Below the pieces are notes generated by a model. It had not been told where the DNA came from, searched no databases, and was given only the letters and a program-made list of their open reading frames with translations. The position numbers were made by a program, and so were the translations under genes. A DNA stretch of 49,409 nucleotides. Origin: Gnetum montanum. Taxonomy: Eukaryota; Streptophyta; Gnetopsida; Gnetales; Gnetaceae. This document shows, piece by piece, positions 11,190 to 23,404 of the stretch (position 1 is the stretch's first letter; each line of letters opens with the position of its first letter). The stretch covers positions 27,479 through 76,887 of the forward strand of contig MNCI01029667.1 of the NCBI GenBank assembly GCA_015680685.1, written 5' to 3'.

Positions 11190-12765
11190 AAAATTCACAT
11201 TTTTTGATGATTTTTGAAGATTAAAAATGAATCATTTGTGATGTTTGGAAGGTATAAAGCATGTTCAAAGGATCTTAGGCTATGGATGATGCATATTTTT
11301 CGAGAAGTTGGCATACAAAGTTCATAAAAAAGGAATCTTGTGCAATGAAAGTTCATGAAGTGTTGATAAGATGGATGAGATGGGTGATGAGTTCATGTTA
11401 TTAGAACAAATAGTTGGAATGATAAGGGAAGTTTTTATTGATGCTTATTGATCTTGGAAGGCTCAAGATGATGTGGAATTTCTTGGCAAGTATAAGATAC
11501 AATAGTTATACAAGTGGGTCATTCCCAAAGTAGGCTCCAACCCTTAAATTCCCTTGTATAACCACACTTAAAAGTGTCCTTAGGCACTTAAGGAGTTGAA
11601 TGTAACTCAGACCTATTGAGAAAAACACACATGTTAGTATCACCAAATTAGAAAAATTACATTGTGTTACATAAAACCACAAGTTATGATTATTCATACA
11701 ATGAGATAAAATGGACTTAGAAGGGATTGCAGAAATTGAGACGTGAGGTGTCTTACCATAGGCATAATGAATTCTTGTGTTTTATTAGTGGTTAAAGTAA
11801 TCATTAGCCTTTTTGTCCAAGATTCAAAGCAAGTCCAAACCACATTTCAGTGACATCACATTGGCTCATCTCTTGGATTGACAACTATAAGACTATTACC
11901 ATTGCAAGGAATATTATCGCTTGGCATATTGTCTAAGAAAGGAGTTTATTCATTGCACACTTTATTTTTCTTTTTTTCTTATTCCTAAAAAGCTACCTAC
12001 CTTTACACATGGGTAACATGTCTTTCTAGTGGAACCCTCAGACATTTATTCAATGCATGAGTTTTATTTTACCTATGTCAACCTTACCAAAGGACTACCT
12101 TCAAGCATGGCTAACATGTCTTTCTAGTGACATGGCAAGGTAGCACTTATTTTACTATTACTCCCATTTTTCATTATATCTACAAGGACATAATACAACC
12201 CAAATAATAGGATAAAACTCACTATAGTAATCCAAGAGAGTTCACAAATCCCCTTGATGTCACACCCTTTACATTCCCACTTGGTTCTTCACTTTTCGGT
12301 CTAGGCATAATGATCACAAGTTTATTCTTAGCTGTACGATGGGAAGAATATCATTATAGCCATGATAAGAACCTCACATTAATGGAATGAATGAATGAAT
12401 GTTATGGGCTCACTATTTAAATAATCAGTACCTTGTGGCTTGATAACATAGAGAAATCTTCACTTTATTAGACTACATCTTACCTTATTCTTAATGTGTT
12501 TTATTAACAATTCAAATTATTTACAAAGGTCATGAAAAAAAAGTATGAAAGAGATAGTAAGAATTGGAAAACAATGTAAATAATGAAAAATCATTAAAGA
12601 ATTGAAAAATGTGAAAGAATATCAAAGATTTAAGAAATGAATAAGTATAAAAGAATGAAAAAATATCACAAAATGTGAAAAGTATAAAAGAAGAGAAAAA
12701 ATTGTATCAAGAAATAGGAAAAGTACAAATAAGTATAAAAAAAATTGAAAAGCACTTATTAATTC
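11190..12765. repeat. Non-coding retroelement block (LTR or 3' UTR), copy A
   Basis: No coding potential. Three anchors occur in the same order and at similar spacing in 30270-31471: CCCAAAGTAGGCTC (about 11524 and 30301), CCCTTGAxGTCACACCCTTT (about 12251 and 30989) and CCCCCATGACTA (about 12787 and 31424). The last anchor is where the neighbouring gag-pro ends. It also holds an 18-base exact repeat, TAACATGTCTTTCTAGTG, at 12014-12031 and 12112-12129 (98-bp spacing), an (ATGA)n run near 12387 and a purine-rich plus strand at 12530-12760. It could be an LTR ending at the primer-like site 11182. Confidence 0.5.
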
Positions 12766-15420
12766 CTAAATCAAGATAAAGTATCTCCCCCCATGACTAT
12801 GCTCATGGGCAAGTGTTTGGAAAATGCTCCCTAGATTCCCTATATCATATGCTCTAGATGGATCACTTACCATTCTTACTGATCTAACTTTTTGGTTATC
12901 TTCCCAGGTAATCTTGATGGTAATGGAATCTTGATCATCTAAGTTCTTGTTTTCTTTTTCTCCTGATGTATGATTATGGTTTAATAGTTTCATTTTTAGG
13001 CTCTCAGTTGGATTCATCTTCTTAGAATGGAAATTAATAAGTAAATCATATTGTCCCATGCATATTTTTGGATAGTTGAAAGTTCTCAATTATTGGTCAC
13101 CATGTGTCTTTTGGTTTGGTGGTCCCTAATCTTTATTATTCACACACTTGTTTTTCACATTTGTTGCAAACTAGTGCAATGATTGTCATTCTGAAAGGTC
13201 AATCCATGATTGAACCCTTTTTTATCAATAATAATGCATGGATCCACTATGTATGTATGACTATGTGCTTATCTTCCTTAGAGATTTCAACAAATAAATC
13301 TCTCATACTCAACTTAGCATAGATTGTGCTAAGCCATGCTCTCCCCATAATAATTGGAAATTACTTGTCTTCATTTTTTACACTGATTACAAGAAAGTTT
13401 GTTGGATAAGACCACCCATTGACAGTGGTTATCACATCCTCTATCTATCCCAAAGGAATAATGATAGACTGATCTACAAGCTCCAACCTTATATTGCACT
13501 CCTTTAAGGGTGGTCAAGTCCATGCTTGATATGTCTCGTAAGAGATCAAAGTTACCTCAAAACCTAAGTCTAATAGAGCTTTGCAAGGTAAGTTTCTAGC
13601 TACTTGTAGATAAATCAAAGGAACTCCTAGATCAATCCTGTTCTAGGGAGTGATCCTATCTTTATTTGATCTATGAATATTTCTATGAGCATGAAAGTTT
13701 GCATGTTTATGTTTGATGATGATAGAAGCTTGTCTCGATGAAGTTCTAACTCTACCAACCTTTTCAGGACTTGTCCTAAAGAAAGGGCATTTCTTCATTT
13801 GAACCCTAGTGTTGTTAGTAAGATCCTCTATCTAGATGTTTATTGTACTTGTAGCTCGTCTCTACTACAGTTGTGATGACAATTCACCTTGCATAGTAGG
13901 TGGTGGCACTAGTGGAAAAGGATAAGTTGGATGTTGATTTAAAGAAAGCTATTAATGGATGCATATATGAGTTTAGATCTGTTCTTGGTGGTTTCAGTCT
14001 ATGGTACTTAGGCAAATAGTATTGTGGAGTTTGAACAACTGCATTTGCTAACAAGATTGAATGTTGGACATAGTATCCATAAGGATTAGGCTACTAATAT
14101 GGATACTATTGGCAAGGTGGTGGCATGGCCCATATTTGGGATTGTTGCCATTGCTAATGATACTACTCTTGTGGCTATGGAAAAGCTCCATTGGGATAGT
14201 ATGTTGGTTGAAAATTTTGCTTGTAGTTACCTTAAGGATAAGGTAACCTTCTGGGCATTTGTTTCCTAAAAAATTTAGGATTAAATGCATATGCTCCCAT
14301 TTCCTATAAATGTTCCATTATTGGATAACATCCCTTGGGATGTTCATACTGACACATAGCACATCCTTCCTCATCGATGGAGCTAGTTTCTAAACACTCA
14401 AACACTATAGCCACTTTACCCCATTGTCCAAAATATTTCTTCTTTTTCTTGTCTTTTCCTTTTCCAAAGGTTTGCTCTATTCTTTCCTCCACAATCTTCA
14501 ATGCAATTGTAAATTTTTCATCTACTAAGTCCCACATTTTCTCTACCTTCATTGCAATATCAATTATAGTTTTCTAAATTGGTAGAGTCTTCTTTGGAAT
14601 AGTTTGTTCCAAGGTTTTCTCTTCTTGGGTATGACAAACTTATGCATCTCTTTTCTTAAGGGATGGATCTCTGTATACTATTTTACTGATTCTCTTTTTA
14701 TTAACTCATCCTCTTTCTTCATCAATTGGTCAATTAGTATTTGGATTCAATTGGCAGTCATTTCTGATAATTTTCCTTGGGCATAAACCTTAAGGGCCTC
14801 TCTAGTTTGATTTCTTATCCCATCTACAATATGCCTTGGTTGCTCCTATTATTAGAATCCATGGCTTGGGCATTTATGAAGTAATGAATAGTACCTACCC
14901 ATTACTACATCAAGGGTTTCATGAGTCCCTTACTTCCATCCTTGGATTTTTTTCTTAAGTTAGACACCCATGAGTAGGTTTGATATTTGTCATTGAAGAT
15001 CGCTAACATGGTACTCCATCTTTTGATTGATTTGGGTTCAAGTGATCAGTACCAGCTCTCTACCTCTTTCACAAGTGTTCTTAGGAACAACTTTAACTCC
15101 TACTAGTCACTTTCAATGTTTTGTAGGATGCAGGCATCATGAAAAGCTTGAAGGTGGTGTTTTGAATCAACATTATAACCATCTTCAAATATTGGCATGT
15201 TATTCATATCAAGCCATTTTATTTGACTATCCCTCATGTGCTTGGTTGGAATGTGTACAACTTCTTGTATGTTAATCATGCTTTGAGTTGCCACCAGGGG
15301 TTCATCATCTTGATTAAGTTTGTGCACTCGGTTGTAGTAGTGCCCCCTTCTATGCTCATCCCTCTCTACTTTAGCATCTCATCTTAGGTTGTCCTATAGA
15401 TTAGGATTTCAAATCTTATA
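12766..15420 (-). pseudogene. gag-pro: Ty3/gypsy gag-protease of a second family (element 3)
   Basis: Minus-strand order: Gag capsid region with MNNMPIFEDGYNVDSKHHLQ (about 15240), followed by WY/W-spaced Gag residues; Lys-rich stretch (KGKDKKKKK, about 14460); zinc knuckle C-x2-C-x3-H-x3-C (14328-14363); Pro/Tyr/Gln-rich region (14280-14040); retropepsin with ALLDLGFEVTLIS (about 13590), where the usual D-S/T-G reads D-L-G, and the IIMGRAWLS motif (about 13350); end at 12766. Many stops and frame changes. The sequence differs clearly from the gag-pro of elements 1 and 2 (different knuckle and protease motifs), so it is another family. It stands head to head with the plus-strand pol that begins at about 15660. 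Confidence 0.75.
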
Positions 15421-15659
15421 CATGTCTTTTATCAACTTTAGATCATGTCTGATAAGTGTCGCATATCTTATAGCTTTCCTAGATGTTACTAAGGATGAAT
15501 TACTTCCTTAGTTGGATCTCTATTTCCTTAATCAAGGGCCCTCTTCATCACTTAATTGATTTATCTATACTAAACAACAAACATGAGTAGATGAATCTTT
15601 AGCTTAGTGCTCTCCTCTCTCAAGACTACTAGAAAGCTATCCTAACTACTTTGTAGAAG
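15421..15659. other. Head-to-head junction between gag-pro (-) and pol (+)
   Basis: Short stretch between the N-terminal end of a minus-strand gag and the N-terminal end of a plus-strand pol. No LTR, primer site or n is visible in it. It must contain the breakpoint of a nested insertion or an inversion. Confidence 0.5.
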
Positions 15660-18620
15660 CACTCAATTACTTTCACTTGGGGCTATCAGGACATGCCCAA
15701 TCTAGACTCAAGGTTAGTATAACACAACATCATTTTGAAAGAAGGTTTTAAGCTTGTTAAATAGAAGGTTAGGAAAATTTTTCCAACTATAGCTCTTACT
15801 ATAAAAGAAGTAATTACTAAGTTCTACAATGTTGTATTTATTTATCCTTTCAACTATTCTAATTGGATCTCCAACATGGTTGTGATTCTCAAGAAAAATG
15901 ATGGCATTCATATATGCATTAACTTTCTAAACCTTATTAAGATCACACTTAAAGGTGATTTTTGACTATCAAATATTAATTAGCTTATAGACTCAATAGT
16001 TTCTCATTCTCTTTTATCTTTTATGGATGGATTTTCTAATTATAATCAAATCCATATAAATCTATAGCACTAGCAATATACTATGTTTATTACTTCTTGG
16101 AGAACATTTTGCTACACTAAACTATCTTTTGGACTTACGAATGTTGGATCTATTTGCCACTGTGATATTACTTTTATCTTTAACAACATGATATTTCAAA
16201 TAGTCAATGATTGTTGATGATTGGACTATCAAATCTACTTTAGCATTTAATCATGCTTCTAACTTAGTCCAAGTCTTAACCCACTATGACAATTTTAACC
16301 TTGGGTTATTTTAACTTAGTTCATATTTGATGTTTTATAGATAAGATGTTGGGTTATCTTGTATTGCAAAATGGTATAACAATTGATCCTGATAAGGTTA
16401 AAGCTATCATGGATCTTTCACTACCTAGAAACATCTAGGATATTCATATTTTACAAGGCCATCTCTAATCAATTGACTATTTTAACAATAATCTGACTAA
16501 TCATCTTCACCTTTTAACTCATCTACTTCTTAAATATAATACTTTCATTTGAATGAGAGGTATCAAAAGGCCTTCAATTTTATCAAAGAAATCTTGACCT
16601 TTCTTCTCATCTTGCATCCTCCACAATTTGATCAATCTTTTTACCTTTATCTTTCTAAATGTAATTATTCCATAGCTATCATGCTTTCTCAAAGATGAGA
16701 AGTTGGATATGATATTCCATATATTACATATTTCATCCTTTTCTAAAATATTAAACTAGATATTCATACATTGAAAATTCTTATCTTCACTCTTAAGAAA
16801 CAAAGGTATTATCTCTTAAATGCTAAATTGTTTGTTATTTACAAAAAAAAAACTTTCATAGGATAATTACTAATAATCATCTCTTAGCTTATTAAAAAAC
16901 TTTCCTTATTAAGTTTTTTCTTTGTTATCTTTCTCAACACTCTATCAAAGATCAAGCTATATCTACTCTTATACCTTTTTTTTTAATATAATTAAGGTGT
17001 TCATAGCTTAAATGATGAAATGAGTAACTTAGATGTTGTTCTTCCTTTCAATGGAGCTCATACTTCCTTTGGATCTAGTGCAACCTATGTTCTTATTTTT
17101 TTTACCAAGTATATTCTTTATAATTCTTACAAACTTGACTTTTCATGCACTAATAACATAGTTGAATATGAGGTTCTAATTAATAGTTTCTTGCTAGCTC
17201 TATAAAAAAATCAAAATAAGTACTGTATATGATGAATCTTAGCTCATTATAAACTAAGTTAATAGTAAATATAACTTTAAAGCTCCTCATCTTATTTCTT
17301 ACATAGAGATGACTAATGAACTTAATTTTACCTTTTTAGCTTATACCTTAATTCATACTATGCATTCTTAAAATATGCTAGCTAATACTTTAGCAACATT
17401 TGCAATACATGATGTTCCATCTACCATACATGATCAACTTCTATAATCTATTTGCTTAATGCCTATCACACAATCTTCTAACATCTTGATCAACACTATC
17501 AACACAAATGAAGGAAAGCATCAATATGTTGATATGTTTCATTATCTTAATACTAGTGAAATATCTAGTCATCTAAAACCTACTTAAAAGGATACTCTAC
17601 ATAAATGTAGTTGGCATTTCCTTTAGTGAAACCTGATATCTTAAGTCGAGCTTCTACTATGGGTGTTCTTCTACATTATCTTAATCCAGCCAAATCTAAG
17701 ATGGTTCTTTATCAAGTTCATTCAAGAGTTTTTGGTGGACACTTAGAATCACATTCTTTAACTACTTGTGTTATCTCTTTAGGCTATTAGTGGTCAAACT
17801 TAGCTAAAGATGTTCATAACTTAGTCAAAACATGTCATACTTACTAAATACATACATTGCTCATCCATATTTCCTCATAAGAATTTAACATGTCTCAAAT
17901 CACATGGCCTTTTCAAAAATGCGCTTAGATAGTATTGGTATCATTACTCCTCCTTAATTTTCTAGACACTAGTTTATTCTAATTTCTATGGAATATTTTA
18001 TCAACTGGGTAGAAACCATTCCTTTACATTCTACAATGTTTCACTTTGTTTGTCACTTCATTCTTAATCATATCATAACCTACTTCAATGTACCTCTTCA
18101 AGTTGTTACTAATAATGAACATCAATTCAAAAGTAAAAAGGTAGCTAGTTTTTATTCCATTTACCACATCACCTAATCATTATTTTTGCCTTACTAACCT
18201 TAATCTAATAGTAAATTTGAATCCACTAATAAGACTTTCATTCATTTTCTTCGTATCATGGTTAATAAAATCCAATGCAATTGGCACATTCAACTATCTC
18301 ACACTCTTTAGGTCATCATACTACTTTCTATATAGCTAATGGTTACATCCCATATCTTTTAACCTATGGTACTTAAATTAGGAAAATAACATCATGCAAT
18401 GTGTTGAGTTGGATCTTCTTGAAAAGCAACATCAATTAGCTCTTAAGAATTTATAAAAATATTAGAAAGAAATTAAGTATCATCATTCTAAGCATATTAG
18501 AATTAGAGAGATTCATGAAGGTAGCCTATTCCTTTGCCATTTTCTAAACTCTAGAGATATAACATTTTCCTCCATATGGTAGGATCATTTTCTAGTGGTT
18601 CAGTCTCTATAAAAATGACA
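15660..18620 (+). pseudogene. pol: Tat-like pol: RT, RNase H, second RNase H, integrase
   Basis: Heavily decayed, in several frames. RT begins with the Tat-type YxDMPxLD segment (about 15690) and shows KKNDGIHICINFLNL (about 15895), FMDGFSNYNQI (about 16025) and the catalytic VDD (16213-16221), then the thumb with ITIDPDKVKAI (about 16380). A second, archaeal-type RNase H, a mark of the Tat lineage, is visible at about 17040-17205 (FNGAHTSFGSS, CTNNIVEYEVLI). Integrase follows: zinc-binding part near 17690-17850, first Asp in a RLDSIGIITPP context (about 17930, different frame), the second Asp changed to Asn (TNNEHQF, about 18113) and a SNSKFESTNK segment near 18210. Cannot be functional. Confidence 0.75.
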
Positions 18621-19755
18621 ATTACATTTTATCTAATCTAGAAGGACATCCATGTATAGATCTTTTTAATTGAATATTTTTGAAATACTACTACATAGAC
18701 CCAACTATTCTATCACAGTAGTGAACTTACTAGCTATTTAAGATCGATCACGTATTCTCCTAGTGGCAATTTTCTCTATATCAACTCTTCTATACTAGGT
18801 CAAAATAACAAGTTTGCACTAAATCTTATTTTATTTATACTATTTTAATTACTAACTTCTTCCTCTCATATTTTACTATCTCTATAGTTATTTTCCTCAT
18901 ATTTTCCTGCTCTATCTATTTAGTTATACTCTATGTGCTTAACATAATTAGTGAGGTTTTTGAGTGATTGAATATTTTACTGTTTCATGTGAGGGTATGA
19001 ATAAATGTATTTAAGAGTGGGATAGGGAGGGGTTACTATCTAATACTATATATAACATCCTTTTCAATCATATAATGTATAAGATTTAGCCATGTTCCAC
19101 TTTTAAGTATATGGATGATGTCGTCTTTTTTTCTCTCTCTTTTTCTGCTATCTATTTTTGCATACTATAACTTTTGCTTCTTTGTATAATATTTCTTTTT
19201 TCCTTTCTCCCATCCCCTTTTCTCATCTATTTCCATTCCTCTCTATGTTCAACATTAGTAAGGTAAGGCAGAGGTTGATTTTAGAGATTTAGTCGTATCC
19301 CATTTCTATGACATAGCACTTCATCATTGATGTATTAGTGATGTTCTTAAAATTCTTTTCCTATATTGTTACTACTTTCTATCTTCACTTCTATTCATGT
19401 TCCTATCTTTCTCTATCACATTCTCCTCTCATGCTTTATATTAGTAAGCCTAAATAAGTGTCTCTAGTTTACTTTAGTGAGGATGTAATTGAAAGAATTG
19501 AGTGGGTTAGGAAGTGCTTTATTTACATTTTTGTGTGCTTCTTGGGATCTAGCCACACCCCACTTTTATAACATAGCACTATGTGATAAGTGTATCCATG
19601 ATATCCCAGACTTGCTCTCTTATCATCTTGCTTTATTTAAACCTCCTTGGAGATACCTAGCTTATTATATTTACAACATCTCTGTATTAATAGTAGCTTC
19701 TATCTTTTCTTGATAGATTCTCCTTTAGCTTTTTAGTATTATTTATCAAGAGGTG
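18621..19755 (+). repeat. 3' untranslated region with degenerate ~200-260-bp repeats
   Basis: Follows the integrase and ends at the polypurine tract. The phrase TTTAGxCxTxxxCCAxTTxTA (ATAACATAGCACT in two copies) recurs near 19083, 19288 and 19549, each time with CT-rich sequence and an ATTAGTAAG phrase between. Such hypervariable tandem repeats in the 3' UTR are typical for Tat-lineage elements. Confidence 0.55.
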
Positions 19756-19759
19756 ATAA

Positions 19760-20560
19760 TGTTGCACATAATTTGATGTTTTTACATAAGTTAGAGTTTT
19801 TGGTACAATTAACAAGTTTGACAATTCAATCTTCTCAAAAGGCCCCAATTTCAATGTAATGAATCATTTACACGTTGATTGTAGTCACCATCTTCAAGAT
19901 ACCCAAAACTAACATCCTATGTTACTTATGATGTTATTTTTGGTTGCTTGTCTCCTAGACTTTAGTTTCGATGATTAATATCATCTTTAGAAATGATCCT
20001 GACTTACAATTTCAACATCAACTTTGATGTTCTTGGCATCTAGTGTTAATTCTATCTTTTAATGTCTAGCATCATTCTTCTACCTTAGCTACATCTCTAA
20101 TGTTTGCTATAGTTATGTACATACTTTCTTACATCCAAAAGCTTCTAGAAGTTTCTTTGAATCCTAATGTATCATTTCTTCATGATCTACAAGATATTTC
20201 TAGCCTATAAATAAGATTATACTCCTAATCAAGAAAGGGTTAGATATTATTTAGAACTATTGAGACAAAAAGAGAGTTTTTCAAAGACTACTTTTGATCA
20301 ATATCTTCCTAAAAATCAAAATCTCTAAGTTCTTGCAACCACATTGGAGCTTTTTATCCTCTTTCTCTGTTTCCTATTGGCACATTATATTCTCATCGCA
20401 TTATCCTTCTAACACATGATGATTTAGATTAGTTGTAAATTCATGCATCAATTTGATTTAACCTCTTTTCCTATTTTGCTAGTTCTTCATCTACAATAGC
20501 TTTTGTTTTTTGGTTAAGATCTCCATTAGGCATACATATCAAAGAGAAATTAGGGCAACA
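19760..20560 (+). mobile_element. 3' LTR of the plus-strand Tat-like pol element
   Basis: Begins TGTTGCACATAA at 19760 after the purine-rich AAGAGGTGATAA. A TATA box TATAAATA is at 20206-20213, some 446 bases in. The right end is not clear; 20560 is a guess. No second copy of this LTR was found in the window, so the element lacks its 5' end here. Confidence 0.55.
20206..20213 (+). promoter_or_regulatory. LTR TATA box
   Basis: TATAAATA in the context AGCCTATAAATAAG, at the distance from the LTR start expected for a core promoter. Confidence 0.55.
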
Positions 20561-21259
20561 CAACTTCGTGTTAGCCACCTCTAATCCCTTGAATTTATCT
20601 CTAAGACTATCACTACTTTCTTCCAAGGTTTTTCCCTAGTTATTTATGTTAATTTTCAACTTTTATAATTATTCAATATTGTAAAAACATTTCCTTACCT
20701 TTATTTTAGCTAATTATAAGTGAATCTTGCCTTTCATTTCCTAGATTTGGTTTCGTTCTATTAAGTGCTTTCCTTTCTTCTTGAATTACATTATTGATTC
20801 TTTTCTTACATTGCATAACAATAGTAATATTATGCTAATGTACATTTTCTTTATGCTACATTACTCTACTCTAACTATTATTCCATGCAATTCAATTGCT
20901 TATATTTAACTCGTGTTTGGTGAAAACATAGCTTAGATTATTAGTCTTTCCTGATGATCTATAAGTCTTCTTTCATATAAGGTTATCAGAAATTTGATTA
21001 TGATGATTCTCACTACAAGAAGTTCATTTTTCTAAAATTGAATGTCCAAAATGGAAGGGATAAATAATTAATTCAAAAGGTGTCATCAATCATAGGAAAA
21101 ACATTAATTTGTGCTAAATAATAATGATAAAGAAAAGTAAACATGACATTAATTATCTAGAAATGTAAAAATTTAGATCTATGAGTAGATCATGATATAA
21201 TATAATCCAAAAAATACATTCAAACTTATATTCACATTAAAAGATAATTGTAACTTTTA
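20561..21259. other. AT-rich sequence with no recognisable feature
   Basis: No open frame, motif or repeat that I can identify. Probably the remainder of LTR sequence from the elements on either side. Confidence 0.4.
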
Positions 21260-22292
21260 TGATATTACCCTTGAAAAGCATCACATGGTGCCACCCAGGA
21301 GCTTTGAATTAGCTATGGAAGAAGTGTGGACTCAAGGTGAACTGTGCCTTGATATTTATAGCACTTGCAAGCATAATATAAGTGCACATAACCTATTAGT
21401 CTAGGGTTAGAATCATATCAATTACATATAAAGTAATCATACAAGTGATGAACTAATGAGACATGGCTACATATATGGTTGTAGAAAGAAAACTAGCATA
21501 TGTACATAATACCATTCCCTTAAGAGAGCTAAGATCTATTTTTACTCTAATATATTCATCCCTAAGCCTTGCTCTATAGATAAGGGTGATGACCTAAGCC
21601 AAAGAGGCAAAGCCTCTTCAACAAGCTAACATGTCCTTGTGACAAGGTTCACAAATGAATCAAGGTCATATAGTTCTTTTGGTGATGGTTAAGATACAAT
21701 AAAATCCTTAAGGATCTCCACACTTCTTTGATCCTTATTTTAAAGGAAAACAACCTTTGATCCATCAACAAGACATATTTTTCTACATGATTTTCCATTT
21801 AAAAGAAGCAACATTCGTAGAGCTTAAGTCTTTTTCTATACACTTTTCCAAATCTGGAGAGCACATTGAATATTAAAGATTATCAAACAACTAAAAGCTT
21901 GTCCAATAGTTGTAGATAATAAGGTTCAATAATAATATTTAATTAAGCCTAGAGCATGAATATTAAAATCAAATTAACATATAATAGAGATGTAGAAATG
22001 TTCACAAAATCTAGGTTAACAAAGAAAAGGTTTACCCTTCTTTATGTAAACTGTGCCAACCTTTGTACCTAGAGTGAAATTTACTTACTTGATATGTGAG
22101 TAGGTCTTTTACACTTAGTACTAAAATGAGGGTATAGAGTTGATCCTCTATGATCAAGGGAAGACTACTTCATACCTTGGGAAAACCTCTCCTCATGCTT
22201 AGTGATAGTTTGACACTAGCATGTGCAAGGATCTTTAGGACTTTAACCTCTCTATGACATCACCTAACTCCTCAATTAAAGGAGGATTCACA
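21260..22292 (-). mobile_element. Probable 3' LTR of the minus-strand chromovirus remnant
   Basis: The minus strand begins TGTGAATCCTCC at 22292, directly after the polypurine-like TTTTGAGGGGTGGATAAT (22297-22314), and has TATAAATA at 21353-21360. It lies downstream of the minus-strand integrase-chromodomain remnant, as expected. The far end is not determined. Confidence 0.5.
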
Positions 22293-22296
22293 TTAA

Positions 22297-22314
22297 TTAT
22301 CCACCCCTCAAAAG
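22297..22314 (-). other. Polypurine tract of the chromovirus remnant
   Basis: TTTTGAGGGGTGGATAAT on the minus strand, two bases before the LTR start. Confidence 0.5.
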
Positions 22315-22479
22315 TTACTCATATTGGATTTACTTGATGCTATCCACCTTATCACATATCCATGAGTTTTTTTGCTATTTATAGATAATACTAGTGGTTG
22401 TCTCAACCTAGCTATCCTTATATATTCAAAAAGTTAAATTAATGTGCTTCTTTACATGAACATTTAGATTTAATGACTA

Positions 22480-23395
22480 CTTGTTCTTGAGAGTATTCCA
22501 CTTCTTCTAAGTGCCCTCCTTCAAGGATGTACCTTACTAATGCACCAAGAACTCCATCTTCTAATTAGGAGCACAACTAGTTCAATGCATGTTGACGATG
22601 GAATGAATCAATTGTGCTTTCACAACTTCAATGTTTGTAAGTCATCAAGATCTCAATGTTGTTGAATCAACATCTCCTAGATTAAAATTTTAGCATTGAA
22701 ACATAGGATGATATTTTATTAGATACTCTAATAACTATAACTTATATGCAACCAAGTTCACACAAGAAAGGAGTTTGAAAGACTCATCCTAGTGTCTTAA
22801 TAACTTCTGACTTGCTTCCTTATTTGGCATCATCTACCCTATGTAATCTAGCTTTTAAAAAATTCACTCTCCCAAATCAAACTCCAATAATTATCACTTA
22901 AAGTTAAGGTACTAATGGTTACCTCCCCACTATCAACTCTACTAATGATAATCTTGTGGTTGAGGAATTCTAAATGTTGTAACTAAGTTGAGTCATAGGA
23001 AATAAAATCAGAAAATTTGTTTAATTAAACTAGATAAAATAACTCAACTATGCCTCCAAAACCCTATTCATCTATTTTATGTCCATCCATCTAGAGATGA
23101 TAGCCTAAAAGAAATCCATAACTTTGTGTCCATCATCTCAAACAACTTCTACTAAAAATATATTATGAAATAGGAGTCATGATCAAGCATAATGCTTAAT
23201 GATAACAAAAGGAGTGAATGACATTGTTAGAGAACAAGGATGTTTCATTCTCAACCATGCAAGTTGTAGGGCACAAAATGATAACGGCATACTTAAAGAA
23301 CTTATCCACAACTACAAGAATGCTAAAGAATCCTTACATTATGAGGAGCTCAATGATAAAGTCCATGAAACCAATTATTCATGGAAGCTCTAGAA
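22480..23395 (-). pseudogene. Chromovirus integrase C-terminal half plus chromodomain
   Basis: The minus strand shows an integrase core beginning with GFMDFIIELL (about 23375), a VVVDKFFKYA segment (about 23330), MNRVLEA (about 23060), TQLSYN and SLVELIVGR (about 22990-22925), in several frames. Further on come AYKL, a HPMFQC segment (about 22700) and a chromodomain-like KMEFLVH...GTSLKEGT (about 22540-22490). Integrase joins element DNA to the host; a chromodomain at its C-terminus directs chromoviruses to chromatin. Everything upstream of the integrase core is missing: at about 23400 the sequence switches to a plus-strand gag of another chromovirus. Dead remnant. Confidence 0.65.
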
Positions 23396-23404
23396 TCTTC
23401 AAGT

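Noticed and set aside
12387-12402. (ATGA)n run as a meaningful repeat
   Set aside because: Only about four units; ordinary simple sequence.
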